Shown here piece by piece: positions 60,400 to 64,000 of a DNA stretch of 64,000 nucleotides (the first letter of the stretch is position 1; every line of letters starts with the position of its first letter). Location of the stretch: positions 1 through 64,000 of IMG/VR virus record IMGVR_UViG_3300044695_005677; one strand, 5' to 3'. The position numbers and the translations under genes were made by a program. Source of the DNA: a virus. Below the pieces are notes generated by a model. The model had not been told where the DNA came from. It saw nothing but the letters and a program-made list of their open reading frames with translations, and ran no database searches.

Positions 60400-60589
60400 G
60401 TGCGGGGGCAGGGGCTGGGATAACGATGGCTGGGACTGGGATAACGATGGCTGGGAATCGGGTTGTGGAGACAATCGGGGTAACCCCCTCAACGTGCTCG
60501 CTGAAGCGGATCACTACGTTGGGATGGTTGCCAAGTTTGGCGTGTGCCTCTTGGAGGCGTTGGATGAGGTCGATGGCGAAGAGGTTCAT
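60392..60589 (-). CDS. Small hypothetical protein with IVIP(V/A)PA repeats
   Basis: This 65-aa protein begins MNLFAIDLIQRLQEAHAKLG, a helical N-terminus, and ends in the repeat FPAIVIPVPAIVIPAPAPA, which arises from a short DNA repeat (ggctggga..tggga). Overlaps on both sides. Function unknown. Confidence 0.5.
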   Translation of the reverse strand: MNLFAIDLIQRLQEAHAKLGNHPNVVIRFSEHVEGVTPIVSTTRFPAIVIPVPAIVIPAPAPAHE

Positions 60590-60837
60590 GGCTTTACCTC
60601 CCGCGCTTTGAGCATGGCATCTGCGTAGTCATAAGCTGTTGCGGCTACATGATCCGCTTCAAAAAACTGAGGAGAGCTATCGGTTGTCCATGATGACAAC
60701 CAGCCCACCATTGCCTGCCCTGCAAAGTAGTCGCGGAGGGACATGCCTTCGTGATAAGTATAATTTGGTGGGGCGAAGTTGTCGCCGCCCTTGCAGGTGA
60801 TTGAGTGAAAGGCTGGCCCCCCGTCTTTAGTTTTCAT
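60586..60837 (-). CDS. DGGPAF / MSLRDYFAGQA family protein
   Basis: This 83-aa protein contains DGGPAFHS near the N-terminus, GMSLRDYFAGQAMVGWL (about 31-47) and AYDYADAMLKARE at the end. This signature marks a very common small phage protein family of unknown role. Its leader is A/C-rich (cacacaaacactATG). Confidence 0.7.
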   Translation of the reverse strand: MKTKDGGPAFHSITCKGGDNFAPPNYTYHEGMSLRDYFAGQAMVGWLSSWTTDSSPQFFEADHVAATAYDYADAMLKAREVKP

Positions 60838-60888
60838 AGTGTTTGTGTGTTCCGCGTTGGTTATGGATGCGCGGCCCCCAAGGTTGGT

Positions 60889-61653
60889 TTACTGAGCGAA
60901 GGTGCTGGCGATCTCCCAGAGGGACTTGTTCAGGCGGACGTTTTCAGCTAGCGACTTGACTCCGCGAGTGGCTCGGAAGCGGTTGCCGGACACCGTGCGG
61001 CGGGAGTCATCATGCTGGCCCCCACGGATCACGTTTTCCTGAATCCGGTTGAAGACCGTCCATAGGTCGTTGCCGACATCCGCCTCACGATTCACGCCAA
61101 GGATCACTTGGGGTGTCACAGGTTGCTTGTCAGCCTCCGGCCAGCGGAGCTTGATGCCCTGCTCTGCAAGGTGGAAGGCATCCTCCTTGCTGATCTGGGT
61201 TCCTTTCCAGCACTCGATCACGTCTGACACCTTCTCGGCCTGACCAAGGATGGTATGGGCGGAGTTGAGCACCGTGTCGATGTCCAGCTTGTGATGCCCA
61301 AGGCGGATGCTGGCAACCGTGTTGTCAGCGATGACAATGCCGTTGGCGCAAGCCATGCGGAAGATTCCAGCGCCAATCTGGAGGCTGGAAGTGCCATCGT
61401 GGGAGTTCACCAAGATGGTTTCGATGCGCTCACGGGCACCAAGCTGAAGCTGGGACTCATGGGCGAAGCGCAGCAGGTGACGCTGCAGCCCTTGGCGGGA
61501 CTGGTGGCGGACTTTGGCCTCGCTGGCCGATGTGATGACCCAACCATCACGGCTGAAGGCGTCGACGATCTCCGTTGTCGGGATGAACCCGTAGCGGGCA
61601 GAGAGACGATTGTGGGCGTGGGTGGAGAGGGCGGATTGTGGGAGTGCGATCAT
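60889..61653 (-). CDS. DUF932-family protein
   Basis: This 254-aa protein has NSHDGTSSLQIGAGIFRMAC (about 108-127) and IVIADN, the hallmark of DUF932, a phage/plasmid family with an unassigned function, sometimes linked to DNA metabolism. The N-terminus contains a Ser/His/Gly-rich segment. The leader is A/C-rich without Shine-Dalgarno (aacacacaaacagtATG). Confidence 0.75.
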   Translation of the reverse strand: MIALPQSALSTHAHNRLSARYGFIPTTEIVDAFSRDGWVITSASEAKVRHQSRQGLQRHLLRFAHESQLQLGARERIETILVNSHDGTSSLQIGAGIFRMACANGIVIADNTVASIRLGHHKLDIDTVLNSAHTILGQAEKVSDVIECWKGTQISKEDAFHLAEQGIKLRWPEADKQPVTPQVILGVNREADVGNDLWTVFNRIQENVIRGGQHDDSRRTVSGNRFRATRGVKSLAENVRLNKSLWEIASTFAQ

Positions 61654-61727
61654 ACTGTTTGTGTGTTGTTTGTTTTCGACTGACAGGGGTTACTTTGGAG
61701 CTTCTGCTTTCAGAATCAAGTTCTTTT

Positions 61728-61746
61728 TCGTTTTTAGCTTTGGTTT
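61728..61746 (-). repeat. Leader repeat AACCAAAGCTAAAAACG, orphan copy
   Basis: This copy is not followed by a start codon at the usual distance; the next ATG downstream is at 61653. Other copies abut start codons. It lies between the DUF932 gene and the 61826-62062 gene, after the intergenic repeat. Confidence 0.6.
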
Positions 61747-61770
61747 GTTCTCGGTGAGCGGCGTTGTGTC

Positions 61771-61828
61771 GTTCTCCGTCCTACCAACGCCCACAGAGTA
61801 GACACTGGCAGACCGGAAGACGTTCTCA
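61771..61828 (-). repeat. Intergenic hairpin repeat, copy 1 (58 bp)
   Basis: This copy begins on the - strand with the TGA stop of the 61826-62062 gene and runs TGAGAACG...CCGGTCTGCCAG...CTGGTAGGACGGAGAAC in form, with differences from the other two copies at several positions. CCGGTCTGCCAG can pair with the CTGGTAGGACGG-like part (11 of 12, two wobble pairs). Confidence 0.75.
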
Positions 61829-62062
61829 GGCTCGCGCTTTCCTGACTTGCTCGCATGCGTCCAGCCATGCGTCCCCATTGAAGGGGCTGTTCTCCATTGC
61901 CTTGCGTGTCGCGTCCGGATCAGCGAGGCAGGCGTCGGTGTATTTGTCGCAGGCGGTCAGGATGACCATCATCGCCATCAGGTTGCCATCGGCCAGCTTG
62001 GTAAGGCGTTTGATGGGGGAGAGAAGTGCGAGTGTTCTGGGTGTTGTTTTGGTGGGTTTCAT
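61826..62062 (-). CDS. Small hypothetical protein
   Basis: This 78-aa protein begins MKPTKTTPRTLALLSPIKRL and is a mostly helical protein with a short hydrophobic middle (LMAMMVILTAC) and no typical membrane profile. Its ATG directly follows a leader repeat, and its stop is the first codon of intergenic repeat copy 1. Confidence 0.55.
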   Translation of the reverse strand: MKPTKTTPRTLALLSPIKRLTKLADGNLMAMMVILTACDKYTDACLADPDATRKAMENSPFNGDAWLDACEQVRKARA

Positions 62063-62095
62063 GGGCGTGTCGTTTTTAGCTTTGGTTTGGGGTGA
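62063..62095 (-). repeat. Leader repeat before 61826-62062
   Basis: On the - strand caccccaaaccaaagctaaa then aacgacacgcccATG. The core aaccaaagctaaaaacgac recurs before 62098-62334, 62589-62789, 62891-63355 (in part) and at 61728. No Shine-Dalgarno sequence is present. Confidence 0.75.
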
Positions 62096-62097
62096 AG

Positions 62098-62334
62098 TTA
62101 CAGGGTAGCCGCGTAGTCACTAAGAGCACTGGCGACGTCGTAGCCGCGTGCGCTCCTTTTCCAACGGTGCGGGAAATGTGTCGCTAGCCACATGCCGTAA
62201 AAGATAGCGGTGCGCCCGCCAATCTGCTCGATGAGGGCATAGACGTCGACATGCTTGTGAGAGGGTGAAGCTGGGGCATTGCGAAATGAGACCGCAAGCT
62301 GAAGGGTTCTTGTTTTTAGTGTGTCGGGGTTCAT
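62098..62334 (-). CDS. Small hypothetical protein
   Basis: This 78-aa protein begins MNPDTLKTRTLQLAVSFRNA and contains GRTAIFYGMWLATHF in the middle. Its ATG follows a leader repeat almost identical to that of the previous gene. Unknown function. Confidence 0.55.
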   Translation of the reverse strand: MNPDTLKTRTLQLAVSFRNAPASPSHKHVDVYALIEQIGGRTAIFYGMWLATHFPHRWKRSARGYDVASALSDYAATL

Positions 62335-62368
62335 GGGTGTGTCGTTTTTAGCTTTGGTTTGGGGTGAT
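62335..62368 (-). repeat. Leader repeat before 62098-62334
   Basis: tcaccccaaaccaaagctaa then aaacgacacacccATG. It is identical to the preceding copy over about 30 nt except near the start codon, and it begins with the stop of the 62368-62568 gene. Confidence 0.75.
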
Positions 62369-62568
62369 TAGTTGATGGTGATGACCTGCTCTCCACCTGT
62401 GCGGTATTCTTGAGCGGTAGCCTGTGCCGACCAGAGGAAGAAAAAGCCCCCTTCGATCAGTCGCGGGCCTCGGTAGATGCCGAACATGCGCGACCTGTTC
62501 TCTGTCATCTGGCGCACGATCAGCGCCCGATGCAGGACGGTTTTATTGACGATGGTTTGCGTGTTCAT
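62368..62568 (-). CDS. Small hypothetical protein
   Basis: This 66-aa protein begins MNTQTIVNKTVLHRALIVRQ and has a beta-like GGFFFLWSAQ segment. Its leader (cccacccacacgcccATG) shares only the acacgcccATG end of the repeat leaders. Unknown. Confidence 0.5.
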   Translation of the reverse strand: MNTQTIVNKTVLHRALIVRQMTENRSRMFGIYRGPRLIEGGFFFLWSAQATAQEYRTGGEQVITIN

Positions 62569-62588
62569 GGGCGTGTGGGTGGGTTCGT

Positions 62589-62789
62589 TCAGCCTTCGCC
62601 GATGACCGGAGGCTCGGCGTTTCGGTAACCTTCCTTTTCAAGGTGCGCGTCCAGTCGGTCGGCTACGTAGTCGAGGGCTTCGCTGAGAGTGTCAAAGCGG
62701 AACACGTCCAGCGTGTCGCCTTGGTGGTCATTTTCAGTGACTGCCCACTTGTCTGTGTTGTCATCGTATGATGGTATCGGGTCGATCAT
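62589..62789 (-). CDS. Small acidic hypothetical protein
   Basis: This 66-aa acidic protein begins MIDPIPSYDDNTDKWAVTEN and has a helical ALDYVADRLDAHLEKEG. Its ATG follows a leader repeat at 62792-62812. Unknown function; possibly an inhibitor or anti-host factor judging by size, charge and position. Confidence 0.5.
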   Translation of the reverse strand: MIDPIPSYDDNTDKWAVTENDHQGDTLDVFRFDTLSEALDYVADRLDAHLEKEGYRNAEPPVIGEG

Positions 62790-62791
62790 AG

Positions 62792-62812
62792 GTCGTTTTT
62801 AGCTTTGGTTTT
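62792..62812 (-). repeat. Leader repeat before 62589-62789
   Basis: aaaccaaagctaaaaacgac, 2 nt before the ATG at 62789. It is the same element as at 62067 and 62339, here following intergenic repeat copy 2. Confidence 0.75.
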
Positions 62813-62835
62813 ATTTTGGATTGTGGCTGTGTGCC

Positions 62836-62893
62836 GTTCTCCGTCCTACCAGCGCCCACAGAGTGACCACTGGCAGACCGGAACCCGTTCTCA
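62836..62893 (-). repeat. Intergenic hairpin repeat, copy 2 (58 bp)
   Basis: It begins with the TGA stop of the 62891-63355 gene and reads TGAGAACGGGTTCCGGTCTG onward to GGTAGGACGGAGAAC. Its arms CCGGTCTGCCAG and CTGGTAGGACGG can form an imperfect 12-position helix around a 17-nt loop. Nearly identical to copy 3. Confidence 0.85.
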
Positions 62894-63355
62894 GCGTATG
62901 GCGGTGATATTCGTGAAGCTGATGGCCTTGAACGCCACCTGCCCTGCCTTCGGTTCCTGCTTTTTCGTTTCACTGGCAAGCGCCTTCTCGGCGATGACAT
63001 CACGGGAAACCTGTTCCCCTGTCGCGGACAGGTAGACACTCTGGGCACGGTTCCCGCCCGTCGGCATTGCGAGGTAGTGCTTCTCACCCTTCACCCATAC
63101 TCGGCACGCTCCGACACGCTCCACCCGCTCCACCCATTCAGGCGTCTCAGGATCGGCACGCTCACCTTCCGACACTGCGCGTGCGACCTCTGCCCGTCTG
63201 GCGTAGTCACACGCCTGCGCCTGCATGGTGGAGCGTTTCGTGATGCTTTCCAGCTTGTGAATGGCCCGCATCTTCACCGGACGCTCCACGTCGAGCGTGA
63301 AAAAAGTTCCGGCCTTGATGGTTTCCAGCTTTGTGATGATGTCTTGATGTGTCAT
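62891..63355 (-). CDS. Hypothetical protein
   Basis: This 154-aa protein begins MTHQDIITKLETIKAGTFFT and has a mixed alpha/beta sequence with VWVKGEKHYLAMPTGG and FKAISFTNITAIR at the end. Its ATG lies just after a leader repeat (63361-63382) and its stop is the first codon of intergenic repeat copy 2. Unknown. Confidence 0.55.
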   Translation of the reverse strand: MTHQDIITKLETIKAGTFFTLDVERPVKMRAIHKLESITKRSTMQAQACDYARRAEVARAVSEGERADPETPEWVERVERVGACRVWVKGEKHYLAMPTGGNRAQSVYLSATGEQVSRDVIAEKALASETKKQEPKAGQVAFKAISFTNITAIR

Positions 63356-63360
63356 GGGTA

Positions 63361-63382
63361 GTGTCGTTTTTAGCTTTGGTTT
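63361..63382 (-). repeat. Leader repeat before 62891-63355
   Basis: aaaccaaagctaaaaacgac then actacccATG. It is the fifth copy of the leader element, again directly downstream of an intergenic hairpin repeat (copy 3). Confidence 0.75.
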
Positions 63383-63406
63383 ACTTGTTTAGAGTGGCTT
63401 GATGCC

Positions 63407-63470
63407 GTTCTCCGTCCTACCAGCGCCCACAGAGTGACCGTGACCACTGGCAGACCGGAACCCGTTCTCA
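63407..63470 (-). repeat. Intergenic hairpin repeat, copy 3 (64 bp)
   Basis: It begins with the TGA stop of the 63468-63719 gene. It matches copy 2 almost exactly, except for a 6-nt tandem duplication (ggtcac on the - strand) in the loop. Such a loop-only change while both arms are conserved fits a structural role. Confidence 0.85.
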
Positions 63471-63719
63471 GCTTTCGTATAGGTGCAGGCGCATGGCGTC
63501 GATGTGTAGACTGATCGCCTCCATGTGCTTGAAGACTTCCTGCCGCTCCTTGGTGGCCTTCGTGAATGCTTCCTCGCCGAGCGGGTAGAAGTCCCGCCCG
63601 TGGTGCGTGGTGGCACAGAATGCAGCCTTGAATGCTTCGAGCGCATCGTGCGCGTGGTTATACTCTGCTATGAGTGTGTCGCGGCCTGTGCCGTTATTGT
63701 GGATGAGTGGAAAGGTCAT
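63468..63719 (-). CDS. Small hypothetical protein
   Basis: This 83-aa helical protein begins MTFPLIHNNGTGRDTLIAEY and ends ISLHIDAMRLHLYES. The start at 63719 is preferred over a long, low-quality extension. Unknown. Confidence 0.55.
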   Translation of the reverse strand: MTFPLIHNNGTGRDTLIAEYNHAHDALEAFKAAFCATTHHGRDFYPLGEEAFTKATKERQEVFKHMEAISLHIDAMRLHLYES

Positions 63720-63753
63720 GATGGGTTGGGTGCTGGTTTGCGTGTTGATGCCA

Positions 63754-63957
63754 TTAAGACTGCTTCGGTTGCACGTAGTATGTGCGGTGAATATAACGTG
63801 TCGTGTCGCGCCTTGGCGTGTCGATGACGTAGCCGACACCAAAGCGCCCGCGGTACTCGAGAACACGCCCGGGAGACTTCCTGCTGACGTAGCCCTGACA
63901 GGCTGCTTGATGGTGGACATGGAGCGCTCCGGATAGGCGCATGGCTACAACGTCCAT
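63754..63957 (-). CDS. Small basic hypothetical protein
   Basis: This 67-aa basic, beta-rich protein begins MDVVAMRLSGALHVHHQAAC and has FGVGYVIDTPRRDTTRYIHR. The start may be at 63957 or at the fifth-codon-distant Met. It is the outermost leftward gene in the window; its promoter would be beyond the right edge. Confidence 0.5.
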   Translation of the reverse strand: MDVVAMRLSGALHVHHQAACQGYVSRKSPGRVLEYRGRFGVGYVIDTPRRDTTRYIHRTYYVQPKQS

Positions 63958-64000
63958 GATGGTGGTGCTGGTGCGCTTCGTCGTGTTGCGTTGATGTGTC

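Noticed and set aside
61771-63470. Integron-type attC sites
   Set aside because: No integrase gene and no recognisable attC core (GTTRRRY/RYYYAAC) pair; the hairpin repeat is better described neutrally.
61690-63646. Open frames reading through the intergenic repeats (ENGFRSASGHSVGAGRTEN)
   Set aside because: The shared peptide is explained by the repeated spacer DNA. Although the 6-nt loop insertion keeps the frame, the frames start inside other genes and have no own start context.
1-64000. Prophage/temperate lifestyle
   Set aside because: No integrase, excisionase, or ParA/partition gene is recognisable in the window; a single Xre protein is not enough.

Overview
The window reads as most of the genome of a lytic-looking, podovirus-like tailed phage; I see no integrase. 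Positions 199-37418 are all on the + strand and carry virion, fibre, lysis and glycosyltransferase genes. Positions 37385-63957 are almost all on the - strand and carry a sugar-modification cluster, the large terminase, many small accessory genes and the replication module. The two arms converge and overlap by 34 nt at 37.4 kb. If the genome is circular or terminally redundant, the divergent control region lies around the window ends, where a tandem repeat (2-137) sits. There is a 763-aa portal, a scaffold, a capsid protein and a 2950-aa polyvalent internal protein, but no sheath or tape-measure gene.

Host (inference): Delta-60 propeller repeats, choice-of-anchor/ASPM-SPD-2-Hydin Ig-like domains, a LamG domain and a small protein with a textbook PEP-CTERM tail suggest a host with an exosortase system, with Verrucomicrobiota my best guess. 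Many starts lack a Shine-Dalgarno sequence. They have A/C-rich leaders, or promoters so close to the ATG that the mRNA should be leaderless.

Layout: 1-1.8 kb tandem repeats, a TerS-like gene and small Zn proteins; 1.8-7.3 kb portal, scaffold, terminator, promoter and capsid; 7.3-12.2 kb small virion proteins and the first fibre set; 12.2-14.5 kb lysis genes with a metallophosphoesterase; 14.6-15.1 kb dNMP kinase; 15.1-23.1 kb a giant Delta-60 fibre apparently split by two glycosyltransferase genes; 23.1-37.4 kb virion proteins ending in the polyvalent protein; 37.4-41 kb (-) glycosyltransferases and a methyltransferase under a leaderless promoter; 41-43 kb TerL; 43-48.7 kb a chain of small ATGA-coupled genes, HTH proteins and a pseudoknot-like RNA; 48.8-60 kb replication (SNF2-type helicase, VRR-NUC nuclease, family A polymerase, DUF2815 SSB, DUF2800 nuclease, AEP-like primase/SF3 helicase, Xre repressor); 60-64 kb small orphan genes, several separated by a conserved intergenic repeat.

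The most notable observations are the PEP-CTERM protein in a coupled mini-operon, a shared [D/E]-[I/F]-Cys C-terminal tip on six unrelated proteins, the split fibre, the pseudoknot at 44.2 kb, the modular intergenic repeats and the leaderless promoters. Functional calls rest on motif recognition by eye; no database search was run.
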